Positions 44,835 through 57,563 of a DNA stretch of 64,000 bases are shown in pieces. Source of the DNA: Coprinellus micaceus (taxonomy: Eukaryota > Basidiomycota > Agaricomycetes > Agaricales > Psathyrellaceae); the NCBI GenBank assembly GCA_951394405.1, contig OX596343.1, positions 1,116,001 through 1,180,000 of the forward strand, given 5' to 3'. The position numbers were made by a program, and so were the translations under genes. The notes under the pieces were generated by a model, which had not been told where the DNA came from, did not search any database, and saw only the letters and a program-made list of their open reading frames with translations. Within the stretch, counting starts at the first letter, position 1; every line of letters begins with the position of its first letter.

Positions 44835-46730
44835 CTACGAACAGTGATAGAAGTCGTCACAGGCGATGAAGCTGTGCTTATTGTCTGTCGAAGACATGCA
44901 TGCGGGACCCGAGGATGACCTCCATTTAACAAGGCTCCCCTTGTTCAGGCGGTAGGTGGTGTTCATACCCGAGTGCTGTCCAGGGAACAGGAAGTGACCC
45001 ACATGGTCGTTGAATAGGCATCTTAACGTCTGGGGGCAGCCGGCAGATGACCCACAGGTGTGGACGTACTTGTTCCAGTGCCAAATCTTGAAACCTCGGA
45101 CGGCGTACTTGTCGAAGCATTGTTTGACGTGATCCGTAATCTTCTCGGGGAGGTAATTGGAGACGCCGACGCCCTGTATAGTCATGCGACCGTTCAGAAG
45201 AACTACGCCATGGTAGGCTATATAGTTCATGAGGAGAGTACTGTGGAAAAGAAGGATGGGAAGGATGGGCTTGCTGACGGATACAATCACGTTGATTTTC
45301 TTGTTTGAATCAGGGTGAGTGAGCTCAAAGATGGCGTGTACGCCCTCGGCACTGCCGAGGTAGTTATCCTTTCCCAGGTGGTCCACATATATGCTCTTCC
45401 CCCCGCTGTACCCGTGCTTCCAGAGAAAGTGCATCACTGCATGCTGGTAGGTCTTGCTGATATAGATATCGATATCGCCAGGCACGAATCGTCCTGGGAA
45501 CATGATCGCAAGGACGATGGAGCCGGAAAACAAGCATTCGGCAAACTTCATCATTGCGATCGTATCATTGCGAGTTAAGTGGAAGTTGGCGAGATGCATC
45601 GCGAACCGCTCAAAAAGGGTTGTAGAGATTGCGACGTCGGTTATGATCTTCCACAGCTTCAGCTCGATCAGGTCCTGGAGTGAGAGACGCATAAGCGCAG
45701 CTTGCTTTTCTGCACCCCAGAGGGACGAGATATGTTCTATCCGTGGTTAGAGAATTTTAGTATGAGCCTCACTGAGTAAGACAACCATGCTCACCAATCT
45801 CAATCTCGGTCAGATTGACTCTGTCAGTCCTCGCGATGGAGTGGCGGAGGAAGTCCAGGTTGATCTTCACCTCGAATACTGGGAGGTTCTTGGGGGACGG
45901 GGGCGGTGCCATTGGATGATCAGGACTATCCATTCTGGTGGCACGAATGTTGACGGGTGTTGCGGGTAGGGCGTTGTAGCTGCTCCCGCTGATGCCCATA
46001 TTGCCAACAGGTGGTTGCACGGGAGTGGGCATCGAGACATCGGTGTCGTTGCTGGAACTCGTTCTGCCACAGAGTCGAGGGGCGATGAATGGTGTCTTGA
46101 CGAGGGATTCAGGCCTCTTTAGGGACGCCATCGGTTCCTCCTCCGCGTCTCCATCTACGAAAGTTGAGAAGTTTGTCGCAGCATCTTCAATGCGACATCC
46201 TTACCTGGCGTTGCCCTAGTTCCAGATGGACCTGGAGTCGCGTTGTAGTGGATCCTGACCAGCACCGATAAGGCGTTGGCCTTGCCCTTGACAGTGGACG
46301 AACGAGTTAGACGGCGCTCTGTAAAGGTGAGGGCAGAGTCAAAACCTGGGTCCTGCAGCTTGAGATAAATATAGTGCGACTCATGTGTTAACGCTGAAGA
46401 AGCCGACATATCAGCATCCTCGGAGTGATGTCCAAGGAAGGGAGACATCAGTTTGGGATTGATCTCTTCTTTAATCGCTGCCACTACCCCATCAGCAAAG
46501 GTAGAGAGCATCACAGGAGTGTAAGTGAGCTTGTTACCTCTCTCATCCGGGCTCTGGAGCGGACTGGTGGCGGTGGACCCACTGCTGAGGGCGACAGACT
46601 GTTGAGTGCTGGGCACCGTCTGCAGGCATTTGTTGGTGGACCTGTTTGGCAGGGAAGGCGCCATACTTGGACGCGGCGTGGAGTCGCTGTTGCGCTGGCA
46701 TTTTGTCTTGGGAGGTAAGATGGGGCTCAT
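44835..46730 (-). CDS. Protein with nucleotidyltransferase-like domain, family member 2
   Basis: Three exons (minus strand): 46205-46730, 45795-46154 and 44835-45736; 595 aa in phase. Joins are at TRATP/DGDAEEEP and NLTEIEI/EHISSLWG. Residues 1-300 are Ser/Pro/Thr-rich with a structured stretch (VVAAIKEEINPKLMSPFLG, YIYLKLQDPGFDSALTFTER). The C-terminal part has CLFSGSIVLAIMFPGRF followed by VPGDIDIYIS, which is the GS-x(n)-DxD core of nucleotidyltransferase-fold proteins, then INVIVSVSKPILPILLFHST and LMNYIAYHGVVLLNGR. A Cys-rich tail (HTCGSSAGCPQTLRC) follows. Whether the enzyme is active, and on what, cannot be read. The fold assignment is motif-based inference. Confidence 0.65.
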
Positions 46731-47292
46731 TGACTAGTGTGTGGGATGGGGCTGAGGAGCTATGATAATATTTGCTTCTCAAGGAGGCGTACTTATAGGC
46801 TGCCGCCTTGTGCTGATTCAGCAACGACACGTTCAAGCGTCGTTGGCGTTGGCTCTGGCTTCCGATCTTGTATTGGACTTTGCTATCAAGCACACATCGT
46901 CACGTATGATTCTGATGGACACCGAGCAATGTGTCTTCCTGCCGTGATACTCCAGCAATTCCAGCAAAATCGGTTCCTCAATCACGTTTGGGGTGGCTCC
47001 CTCTATTTGGTTGTCATCTCCCGCTGGATGCGACGCCTGCTCCATATGGCATGCTCAAGGCTCTTCTGATCAGGGTCTTGTCGTGCAGGCCAGCAGGCCT
47101 CTAAGTCTGCCAACCAGGTCGCAAGGGTGTGTTGCTCACATGAGCACAAACTTACGACACTGATACGGTACGAAGCGTTTTTTCATATATCGAGGCGCCC
47201 TACTTTCCTTTCCCTGCAATCCACTTTGGGTACCTTCCCCCAATTCTGTTTCTTCAATCCCCCCTCGACTGCTTCAAAGAACTATTCGGACG
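46731..47292. other. Divergent promoter region
   Basis: 562 bp between the starts of the minus-strand gene at 46,730 and the plus-strand gene at 47,293. It is likely a shared bidirectional promoter. No TATA-like word stands out. Confidence 0.4.
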
Positions 47293-48733
47293 ATGTCTTT
47301 CCCTCCCACCATGTTGTCTTTCAGCTTCGTCCCTCCCAATGCCCCTTCAGTGGATCGTGCTGTTGTTCAGGCTCGCACCGGCGGAGGAAGCGGCCCCTTG
47401 AGCTCAATGGTGATCCCTAGTCGCTGCATATCCTGCTGTGAGAAACACAGTGAGTATTACCGGCAGTGCGTGTGCGCGTTTGTGTCGTTGATTTACCACC
47501 CTAGTCAACCCAACCGACCTCGCTTTGCTCGATCTGCCCTGCGAGATGCTCGACGAGATGATCCACAAGGTGGACAACCCTATCGACCTACAACGGTTGG
47601 CCAATACGTGTGAAAAGTTTCGCCTTATAATCACTTTCACGTTCTGGAGGCGCGTGTGCAACATTATTAGGGGCAGTGGCATCCCCGACACGCATCTGCT
47701 GCTCTGGATGTTGTGCCGGTTCAAGATATACCTCGCTGGGCCCGCCCTTTTGTCGGCCATCTATCCCACATTCGACTCCCCCGTCTACTCGAAGCGCTTG
47801 GAATTTCACGTTCCAAACATGCACAGCGCCGTCACTTGCCTCCTTGACTTCCTCTACAATTCCAGCTTCTGAAATGTCGGTTTGCGATTTGGTACTCATG
47901 CAGCTCGTGAGTACGCAGCCAATACTCTTGGCTACGAGTCATTCGGCAATACCATCTTGAAGATCATGCACCTCCGGAAGCACATTGGCAATGGCCAGTA
48001 TGCTGCGGCATTTGTATATGTTTCGAGGTCCAAGTCCACGGCATTGCTCTCGATCATGGAGTACCCCTCGACACTGTTCATGATCGCGGTCGACGGTATC
48101 AACCTCCACATTTTCTACCCTGGCCTCACCTGCTACCGTTGCAGCCTAGTCAACCAACCCCTTCCCCACAACCCCATCAGGCTGATGGCGATGCCCTCAT
48201 GCCTCCATCCCCTCATCCCTTTCTTCGACTTGAAGATGGAACTCAGCGACTGGCCAGAGTTGTCATTCCACATCTGCCATAACCATGTCAGCTGCCCGCT
48301 GCGCATGAGGTCGTCTGATGACAATCAGTCCGTTGTGATACCCTGCAACAAGGATGCCTTCAGTACACGCAGGCCTGCTACAACGGATCCACTCTGTCAA
48401 TATTGGGTCAGTCCCTCCGATCGCACGGCACAGCAGATTCCTTGGGTGGCTTGGATCCTCATGTGCTGTGGGTCTTGTGCCCATCGCACCCCGTTTGCAA
48501 ACCAGCAGATCTCGTATGAGGGTAAGTATTTTGCCCCAGATTTATACGTAGGTCCTTATCACTGCCTGCACGTTCACCACCCCATCTGACCATATTGTCT
48601 TGCAGTTCATTGCATGCTGCCATTGAATCGTGTAGATACTACTTTGAGAACACGGACTAGCTTGGCTGGCCTTGCAACCTCCCTTACAAACCTGCATCAG
48701 GGGAGCTGTGGCCCGGTTGCTTTTCTCGGTTGA
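47293..48733 (+). pseudogene. F-box-type gene, family member 3, interrupted by an in-frame TGA
   Basis: Exons 47293-47449, 47505-48521 and 48606-48733 join in phase. After a Gly/Ser-rich leader the F-box is clear: LALLDLPCEMLDEMIHKVDN, then PIDLQRLANTCEKFR. The frame then hits TGA at 47,870-47,872 (after YNSSF) but continues open in the same frame for another 216 codons with coherent family sequence (RFGTHAAREYAANTLGYES, SIMEYPSTLFMIAVDGINLH, FYPGLTCYRC). No intron that removes the TGA keeps the phase. Either the gene is inactive, or it makes a truncated F-box protein of about 175 aa, or the base is a sequencing error. The second half resembles the nucleotidyltransferase-like region of the gene at 44,835-46,730. 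Confidence 0.65.
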
Positions 48734-50619
48734 TCTCATCAGTAGCCGTCACTTTGATGTGCATTACACACAGAGGTCCCCGATTAACGCCACCTATCAG
48801 TGTCTCAGCAGAGTGCTCGATTCCACCATTCAGTGACCTGCCAACAAAGCCTTGATAATCCCTCGATCACCAATACTCCCCCTGCTCTCAGTACTCTATT
48901 GCGCGAGTGATGGCCCATCAACTGCCATGACATCATCAGCTCCTGTCCTTATGCCCTCACCTTGGCATGAGATGACCAAATAGGTCCACTGTGATAGCGG
49001 AATGGCCATTCAGTGGCCATCTCGTTATCAGACACCTACACAAATGTAGCCTTGGTCACCCCATATCCGAAGTTAGCTTGGGTGGACACGGTTAGTCGCT
49101 ATACCCCATCACGGTGTGCTTTGCAACTCAGTGGCGGCGATTGTCATCAAGCGCCAACCTGTTCGAGATTAGCAGGCTGATAGTATTTACCGATGGCGAC
49201 AACGATCAAGTTCCCTACTCGTCATACAAAAGTAATACAGACCCCGTGTACCATGGTAATAGTCTCAGCAAAGCCGGCACCTGGACGACGCCGCACGATC
49301 GAGACATACGAGACCAGAGGTAGCTTCAGCCGTGGCAGAAGGCGTATCACCAGGCACTGTCCAACAGCCAGGGAGGAGGATGACGGCGGCGGCGGCACCT
49401 GGCGCTGAGAGTCGACGGTACCGAATGCGGAGGTGCCAACAGTGACTCAAGCTGCGGAGACAAAGCATGAGGACTCAACGACTTCAAGGGTGAGCAAAAA
49501 TAGAATGCTGAACTCGCCTTCTCAGACTTGGAAGTGTTGGGCTCCGGGGCCACGTTGGAGAGGGCGAGGGTACCCAGCCCCTTGGACTCAGTGGCTCGCC
49601 AAGATTTCGCATAGTTAGACACAACCGTGACGTTGAACTATGGTTATCGAACAAGGCTACATTTTTTGGGTGGTTAGTAGTACTTAGGACGTGCACAGTG
49701 CGGAGAAATCTCTGTGTACAGTACCAGAGGTCATCAGAATTTGCACGGCGAATTGTCGCGACAGGTTCTTCCTGGGTTTCGGGGCAACTAACTTCTTGAG
49801 AAGCGAGTGGCGACACTCCGGCGATACGACGGGAAGCTGCTGCATAGTGCGGTGGTAAGTCTAAAGATTGGTGGTGGATGCTGGAGACGCTTTCAAAGCT
49901 GAACGTACCAGAAAGTTGGTCATCGCTTCATGAGGATACATCCACGGCTGGCACTGCGGCCGCAGAACGAACTCTAAATTCAACGCGCTTTGGACAAAGA
50001 GATGGATCCGGCAATTATGCAAAAATTGAAGCAGCGCAGTAGGACCGAACCCAAAGAGCTCGCATATGCTGAAGACGGACTCTGCAACAGGGATTGAGAC
50101 CCAAAACAGAGGACTTATGGGATGGGCATGATCTCGGACTCACCTAACTGACCGATCAAAATGAAGGAGGGTGGCTCAGGTACTACCCCGTAAACTCACA
50201 CTACGGCTGTGACAATAGTCGCTCCGACTCCTTGAAGTGCTACCACGGTCCCAAGTCGAAAATACGAAGCATCTTGGGTTTCTTGAGGTCAGATGAAGAG
50301 CCCCAAAGAGCTTCGGAGTGATAATAGTCGCAGACAATCGTAGTAACGTACCCAGCTCGTGCCCAGCGAAGACGATCGCTAATGGCCCTAAGCTATGCAA
50401 AGTATTGTGGCCTAATGGCAGGGACGTCTGCATGAGTTGGGGCATGCGAAGCGGGGCGGCGGTCGTGAGGCCGACTGTAGACATGAATGGCTCATCTTAT
50501 AGGATGGCAAGTTCATTCTACCGACAAGTAACCACCCTATGTGGTGGATAAATACCGGTGAGATTCGGGCTGTAGTAGGGCTGGGGGTGAGAAAAATATG
50601 AGTTACAGAGTCTACTTGT
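48734..50619. other. Intergenic, 1.9 kb, flank of the transposase
   Basis: No gene, RNA or repeat recognised. It should contain the left end of the Plavaka-type element, but I could not see an inverted repeat matching the other side. Confidence 0.35.
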
Positions 50620-53600
50620 TTACAGCAAAGCATCGCCATCGGAGGAATCTTCAGGGTCGCTCTCCAAGCCACCCGGATCGTCACTGTCAAGACCTTCAAC
50701 GGAGTCGCTCGAATCAGAATCGTCACCTTTCCAGCGATCGTATGAAGAATCGTCAGAATCAGTCCGGATCTCGCTGCCACCCATGCTCTCGTCACTATCC
50801 ATGTTCTCGTCGCTATCCGTATTCTCGTCGCCAGCCATGCCCCGGTCAACATCCATCGGCACTGCTGTTTGTTCAAGGCAAGTACGCCGTGGGCCTTGTG
50901 CACCATCGGCGTCCGACTCGGATTCGTCGCTATGGGGAGTGGCATCCGAGCCTGAGGGTGCTTTGGGGTGGGCATATGCGTGGCCAACCGCCATGCCCCA
51001 GTGGAATCTCATAAGCATGTCGCGATCTGCAAAACTGAATATATCATCAGCAGAGGCAGACATGAAGGTCAAGTAGCTCCAAGCGCAGGTTCCATTGTGA
51101 ACTCACACATTCATATAGTATTCGCTCTACTCGTCGCGGTCCCCAGCCCATTTGGAGAAGAGTCTAGACTGGTTGTCGTGGCCTTCGTAGCACTTTCCAG
51201 CTGAGAATCAAGGGATGATGTGAACGGCCCTCACTATGTCAGCAGGGTCGACGAAATCGCACGCCTCTGTGTCAGAGAGAGGCATGAGAGACAGTGTCTC
51301 CAGACGCCTGGTGGACCACAGGGCGGAGTCGGGAACGCTGGGCTGGGTTGGCTTGTACCATCGAACCCAGAGGAAGTCGAGTCTTCAAGGCCTGTGATCT
51401 AGCATCCCCGGACCTCCATACACGATGTTGGCGTGAAATACACCAAGCAGGCGGCCATATATGAACCTCCCTGGCGATGATGGAGTTTCCGAGGCAATGG
51501 CATCCGGGTCGTCCTTCCCAGTGGTCTCCGGGTCGGCAGCATCGTCCTTCTTAGCTTCGCCCTTGCGTAAGCACATGATATCCCTACGTGTCGTGGACGA
51601 GTTGAGCGTGTCTCGGTCTTGCCGGCAGTCATACGTCGTGTGGTTGATCTGAACGACGCTGTGCTGATAAATATGTTCTGAGTGGAAGTATATGTCGTTG
51701 AGCTGTCTGTCGACGAGTCCTTCGCGTTTACGAAGTTGTACGAGAACAGGTAGGGCGTTCGGATACTCTTCTGGCTCTTGCCGAGCTTCTCGGAGGAGTG
51801 CCTCCACGATGCGGGGGTGAGCATGTCGTTTGAGCTTAGGGATAAAGTCCTACACGATTCATGAATATGCATTCGTAAATCATGGCGAGGAGGAGGGACG
51901 CACCCTCACGGCGGGATCGCTTGAATGAACGAACATGAAGCGGGATAGCTGGATTGGGTTATTTTGCGACTTCCCGATGTGGTATGGTCCGTCATAAGAT
52001 TCATCCGGGGCACCCTCGTCAGGGGGTGGGGTGAGCATGTTGCGCAGCTTCTTTATCCTCCTTTGGCGGGTTTGTATGCGCGAGATTTGGTAGGCCGCCC
52101 TCTTTTTGTTCGTCCTCTTGTACCGCGCCTTGGGGAAACGATGGAACCGTTCAGACTAGTCGTATTGTAAGAGTCAGGAACCCCAAATGATTAATGTCAG
52201 ACTGTTGGGTTGGCTAGATGAGGGAGAGATTTTGACCTCACCAGCTGCGTCGAATACGAATCGGTAGTTCCGAACAAACGAATGTAGGAAACCACGTCGC
52301 CGAGGGAATGAAACTTGGGTGTGTCAATATTCCATGTTTTAGGCTTGCGTCCTGTTGTGACCCTCAGCGCTATCACTAAGTCGAGTGACTTGGCATGATA
52401 ATTACCATCTACAAGATAAGGAAATCATCACCAGAAGGGTCAGAACAGACCAGGGTATTACGTGGACTGATATACGTAAGAATCCAGACCGTTATTTTTT
52501 AAAACATTCGCTATCGGATAGTTAACTACTACTTAATGTTAAATACAGTGTTTAAATACAGTGTTTAACTACCAATTCACGTCGCTATTCTGACCTTTCT
52601 AGGCAGACAAGAACGAGTATTTAAACACCCATTTAAACACAGGACACGTGAGTTGACTGACGTGGCGAGCGATTGTGCAACTGGGGACGGGGACGGGCGC
52701 TTAACACGGTCCGCGCCGTAAGACGTGAGCGGCTTGTATTGGACGACCTGGTACATCTGTAAATACTAAAATATCACTAATTGGTACTAAAGGGGGCCGT
52801 TAACGGCGCCAAGCGAGGCGATTGGGACTGAAACCCGCCCAACCAGTGGGTATCTGGTCGAACGGACTTCAAAGACCGGCTATGGATAAGCCGGCAACCC
52901 CACCGCCCCTTGCCGATGGCCACGAGGGTCGAACACCTCCAAGTCCCTCTTCACCGCCCCGGATGGTGGTGGAAGAGGGAAGAGAGGTGTTGGGGCATTT
53001 TTGCAAAGAACCCTGGATTATATAGCCAGCACTTGTTTGGCTGCTAAACAACGCGGACGCGGCGGTCACGCGTTGATTGTTGGGCAGAGCCAAATAGAGC
53101 CAAAGGACCAGGCCTATATAACCCGAGGGTCAACGGAGCGAATCCCCCGCTTCTCTTTTCCTCTCTCCACCACCCCGGAAGTGGTGGAGTGAGGACTTGG
53201 AGATATCCGATGCTGTCGCCCATTAGGGGCGGTGGCATTGGCCAGTGTGATGTAAAGTGTGGTGCTTGAAGACCGGTTTAAATACCGGTGTTTAAACACC
53301 CCCGACTGACTTAAATACAACTTAAATACGAATGGCTGGGATTTCATTCAATACGAATGCTGTTACCACGACCAGCCTACTAGGTAACGCATAATGCATA
53401 AAGTGTATTCCCCTAGTGTATGGAACCAGCTTAACCACCAGGTGTTTAAACACCGTATTTAACATTAAGTAGTAGTTAACTATCCGATAGCAGATGTTTT
53501 AAAAAATAACGGTCTGGTTACAGTATACGTTATGGACGAACCTGAGGTTTCTGATTGATCAGCCTGAGTCGGCATCGTCTGCTCGTCGTCAGGTGTCCGG

Positions 53601-56600
53601 GATCGAGCGGCTTTCGAGGGACTTTTCTTCGACTTTTTCGAGGTCTTGCTTGCTCGAGCTTGCCTCCGCTTGCGGGCCTCGTATTCGCGTTTGAGCTCCA
53701 TAGTCTTGAACGCATCGCCCGTTTGCGAGGCAAAAGTCCTGCACTCCTCACCTAAGATAGTGGTCCAGTTGTCGAGGATCGACAGGGTGTCGTCAGTGTG
53801 TAGCCTCAGCTTTGCCAGGGCGTGCCAGTAGGCGAATACAAAGAGGAGGTTCATTAAACGATCACCGTGATCCTCGGGGAGTAAACCCTCAAACACCGGA
53901 ATTGCACACTCAGAGAAAGTTAGTCGATAATGGTCATTTCCTGAAATGATGAACCTATCAACCTACTTGGAGTATATCTTCATATTCTCGAGCAGCGAAC
54001 TGCTTCATTTCGGACACGTTACTCCCGAAGCGGCGAATGGTATCGTTTCCGAAGCCAGGCACTTGGCGGAACCTGTAAGGGTACGAGTCGGAGTGGCAGT
54101 GAGGAGGTGTGCGTACACATGCCAGAGGAATATTACCAACCTGGAGTTGAGGACGTTGATAAGCGACTTGTCGATCGATTCAAGGACTCGAAGGAGGTGA
54201 ATAAATAAGGCTTTCCAAACCCCAATTTCGACCTCATGCAAGATGTCGACCGCAATCATGCGAAACATATCAAAGCCCAGGGAGGAAAGTCGGTCTGAAA
54301 ACGCGTTCTATGCATCTATCTCAGGACCGCCGACTAGTGCCGATTTTAAGGTAAGTTGACTGACCTGAGTGGGTACCAGCGAAGTGGGCTTCAGCTCGGC
54401 TTCGACAGGGTCCGAATTGACGCTGTAGTGCCGCTTCCCGTAAATTGCTCCCCGTGCCTTCTGGATCTTCTTCTTCCGGCTTTCATCGTCTATGCGATGC
54501 TGCACGTTCCGAACGAGGCGGTCACCAACCGAGCCTAAGTTGTGTATATCACATGAGCTGACAAGGCATCTTGGACACGGGTGATCTCCATTGCTCCTGA
54601 CGCCAACCACCGACACCCTATAAAGATCATGGTTAAAGGTGCACAGTTGAACAATCAGCAAGGATACCAATCACGACCGTTGAACTGCTCACCGCTCTGG
54701 ATAGTCGGCTGAGTAAGTCATGATGCGGGGATAGAAACACCTACGGATCTCGTCAAAGCATGTAACGACAATACCATGGTTGTATGCCTCTACAAAGTCA
54801 TCATCCAGAAGGATCCTCCACTGAGCCTGGAATAACTCGCGGTTCAAGAAGGTATTCAACGGGACGCCGACATTGTTCTTTCCGGACAGCCTGAGGTACC
54901 AATCCTGAAACTGGTCCGGAAGCTGGAAAGACGAGACTAATCGTCAACAACCTAAGGCTTGAGGCGCTAAAACTTGAGGAGTGACGTACCGATTGAAAGT
55001 ATGCAACCTCCTCGAACAACTTCAAAGACACTTTCGAGCGTCGATGCTTCGATTCGTTGCCAAACAGCATATACAGAGGCCATATCTTCGCGCTCCCAAA
55101 GGAGGTCAGCATGGTCTGATCCAATGCGAACATCAACCCAACGACATAGCGAGGTAGATGATCCTCCGACTCCTCTGGCGGTAAGCTCTACGACCATCGT
55201 GAAGGATGTGTCCGTTGAGCAATTCTTTTGCCAAAAGGCGGTGATCAGGACGCACCTGGACCTCCTTGAAGGCATTGATAAACGCCGGCGAGTGGTATAA
55301 TTCACCGTATATCCGAACATCTGGACCCCCTTCATATGGCTGCCAGCGCAAATCCGCTGGCACGATGTGGAAATGCTCTCCTTTCCTAAAATCCTTCAAC
55401 CGTTCGGTGATGATGGGTACGAGTGGGCGGTAGCGAAAGTCCAGCACCTGATATTTGTGGGGGCCAGGAGCGAGGGATGTGCTGTTGAAGGGGACTTGGA
55501 GCGTAGTGATGGCGGATTGCCAGGACGTCCCATCACCAATCCAGTCAGGGTGTGTTTTTCCATGCTCGTCAAATTCAGACGTCGCCAGAGAAGAGTTTAT
55601 TTGATTCCAGTCAGCCGCCCGGATATCTTGTGGGTCAAACTCTTCGCCGGTGATGATAGTGAGTAGCTCTCGAAAAGACTCGCGACTCTTCTCGGGTCGA
55701 TCTCCCCAATACCATTCTCCCAGCAGGAAGGCATTCAAATTCGGAAAGGGATGCAGGGCGTCAAGAGGGTCCAATTCCGGGGGTCCAAGTGCACTATTGT
55801 GTGTTTCCTGCTGTAAATCCTCGGCAGAGACGTAGAAGTCAGGATCGTGAGGGTTCTTTTCGAAAGTCCAGTACTTCTTGAAAATGCTGAACGCATTTCT
55901 CGGAGTGTTCTTCCACGCCGCTTCATCGCGCACAACACTACGCGCAGCTTCTGGCTCTGTGGTGGGGCCATGGACAGTCGTGACATCATCAGTGTTTCCT
56001 GCAGAGTCATCGTCGGTGGCTGAGTCTTGATCCTGTTCGAGATCTTGCTCGGGGAGAGATGGTACGTTGAATGGGATCGCTGAGGTTAGAGCGAATTCTT
56101 TGAAATTTTGAACTGCCTTCCGCGTTCGAAGTCCTCGGCCATGCGTGGTTGGGTCGGGTTTGTAATTAACCAGCCATTCAACCTGTATGTCCAGATCGGG
56201 GCTGATTGTCCTTGCCGAGGCCACATCCTGCGTCAAACAGAACATCAGACAGAACGAATGAATGAATTCAAGGCGGATGGGGAGGCTTACGGGGAGGTTG
56301 GCGTGCTCAGGCTCGCCTTGACTAGGTCTCGTTGATTGAGATGGACCGGCCTGGGGGACCAGATCGACATCGAGGCCACCTTCACCAAACCAAGAAGACA
56401 AAGCTGCCATTCCCTTCTTTGTTTTCCCTTTCTTCTCCTTGAACCGGGCCCTAGCGCTTTTCAAGCTGGACCCCACTGTACCTTTATAAGCAGTGCAGCC
56501 ATTGATATGATTGGTATAGCTATTAGGTTGATAGAAATGGCGCCCGCAAGTACACTTGCGGGTCCATGAAGCACCCTCGTCAAATGTGCGCTCGTCGTCC

Positions 56601-56602
56601 AT
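50620..56602 (-). pseudogene. Plavaka-type (CACTA-like) transposase, core intact, C-terminus decayed
   Basis: Plavaka elements are cut-and-paste DNA transposons common in mushrooms. Minus-strand exons: 56291-56602, 55256-56227, 54990-55172, 54693-54922, 54365-54617, 54141-54307, 53967-54072, 53542-53908, 52242-52408, 51904-52155 and 51849 downwards, with a last acidic exon ending at 50,620. Family landmarks: N-terminal zinc-finger-like CTCGRHFYQPNSYTNHINGC; LLGEWYWGDRPEKSRESFRE; TMLTSFGSAKIWPLYMLFGN; DDDFVEAYNHGIVVTCFDEI with the acidic core residues; HPCPRCLV; VDILHEVEIGVWKALFIHLL; the FGTTDSYST block; ARYKRTNKK. In the exon below 51,849 the family pattern changes frame near 51,330-51,370, and there are stops at 51,208-51,210 (TGA) and 51,128-51,130 (TAG). 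The final DRDMLMRFHWGMAVGHAYAH block and the acidic tail remain. The C-terminal part is therefore damaged. Confidence 0.85.
52484..53517. mobile_element. Non-autonomous inverted-repeat element nested in a transposase intron
   Basis: Near-perfect terminal inverted repeats of about 73 bp (52,484-52,556 and 53,445-53,517), beginning ccagaccgttattttttaaa and continuing through atcggatagttaactactac. The element is 1,034 bp with no transposase motif. Many GTTTAAAC / GTATTTAA words lie inside both ends. It sits wholly inside the intron 52,409-53,541 of the Plavaka transposase; removing it leaves an intron of 99 bp. No clear target-site duplication was seen, although tatacgt-like words occur on both flanks. 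The superfamily is not identified. Confidence 0.8.
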
Positions 56603-57563
56603 ATCGCTGTGTCCTAGAAGGATGGAGGTTGGGCGAGTTAGTCAAAGAATGGCTAAGTGGGAGCTTCGGATGAGGTAGAAGAAGACGCGATGAGGAGCTG
56701 GGCTTGTCGAGGGTCGTCAAAAACCCGGACAAACCCCTCGAATTCCACCATGCTTCTTCCAAAGAGGCCCCCCTCCCACCCCCATGAGTTAGAGGTGGTG
56801 GAGCGCCTGAGTAACTTCACGGCGCCCCATTCGAACCAGGTGAACGTAAGAACCACTCCTTGGTAAATCCGAGTCGGGAAAATTCGCTCGTGGAACTTGG
56901 ATGCGTTGGTCGGGTGGGGTTCCTTCTCGGATCGAAGGCGCATAAGTCAACAGTGAGCTAGTATGGTGGGAAGTTCAGACGTCGGTTCAAGGGGTAGCCT
57001 AAATGAGGTAGGGATGGGAGGTATGCGACGTTGCTGAGCTGCTCCTTCTCGATTCGACTGAACAACGAAGATGAAGAGAGTAGTGTGCGGAGTGTGGCAG
57101 AGAAAGAATAGGCTTTGGAATTGGAAGAACTTGCTTGATCAATGTGGGCGGACGCCGGAGGGACCAAGTTGTTTGGACTTGCAACAGTCACGTTGATGAG
57201 CGTGTGAACACGCTCATCGGCCCCTGTCTTCGCTGCGCCACATCGCGACCACAAACTTCCAAAAGTTCTCCATTTACCATCTTACCTATCCCATCTTCGG
57301 TCTTCCTCTCCGTTTCTTACCTCCCTAATCCTGAATGCCTTTCCTCTCATTTCCTATACTGGGTTGCTCTAGTTCATCCAACACCGTCGTTTACTTGATT
57401 TTCAATCCGAGTCCAGGAACAAGTCGGTGACCTCATTTCTCGTCTCCTCCGTTCTGTCTCACAGACTAAGGAACAGGGAAGCCATCCCCGCCACCTGCAA
57501 GATCATCTCGAGGGATTTCTGGACCATATCATTCGGTTCAGCTCACCAAGCTCCTACGTTAAG
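56603..57563. other. Intergenic between the transposase and an F-box pseudogene
   Basis: No gene supported; minus-strand ORFs here lack motifs. It holds a 24-bp near-perfect palindrome at 57,195-57,218. Confidence 0.4.
57195..57218. repeat. Short perfect hairpin
   Basis: gatgagcgtgt and acacgctcatc form 11-bp arms around a 2-base centre (ga). It could be a protein-binding site or chance. No terminator-like T run follows. Confidence 0.4.

Noticed and set aside
47870..47872. TGA read as selenocysteine
   Set aside because: Fungi of this group lack selenoprotein machinery, and no SECIS-like context was seen.
56228..56290. Extra 21 residues (VSLPIRLEF...) in the transposase N-terminus
   Set aside because: It is a 63-nt intron with good gtaagc and gacgcag borders that happens to be open in frame.
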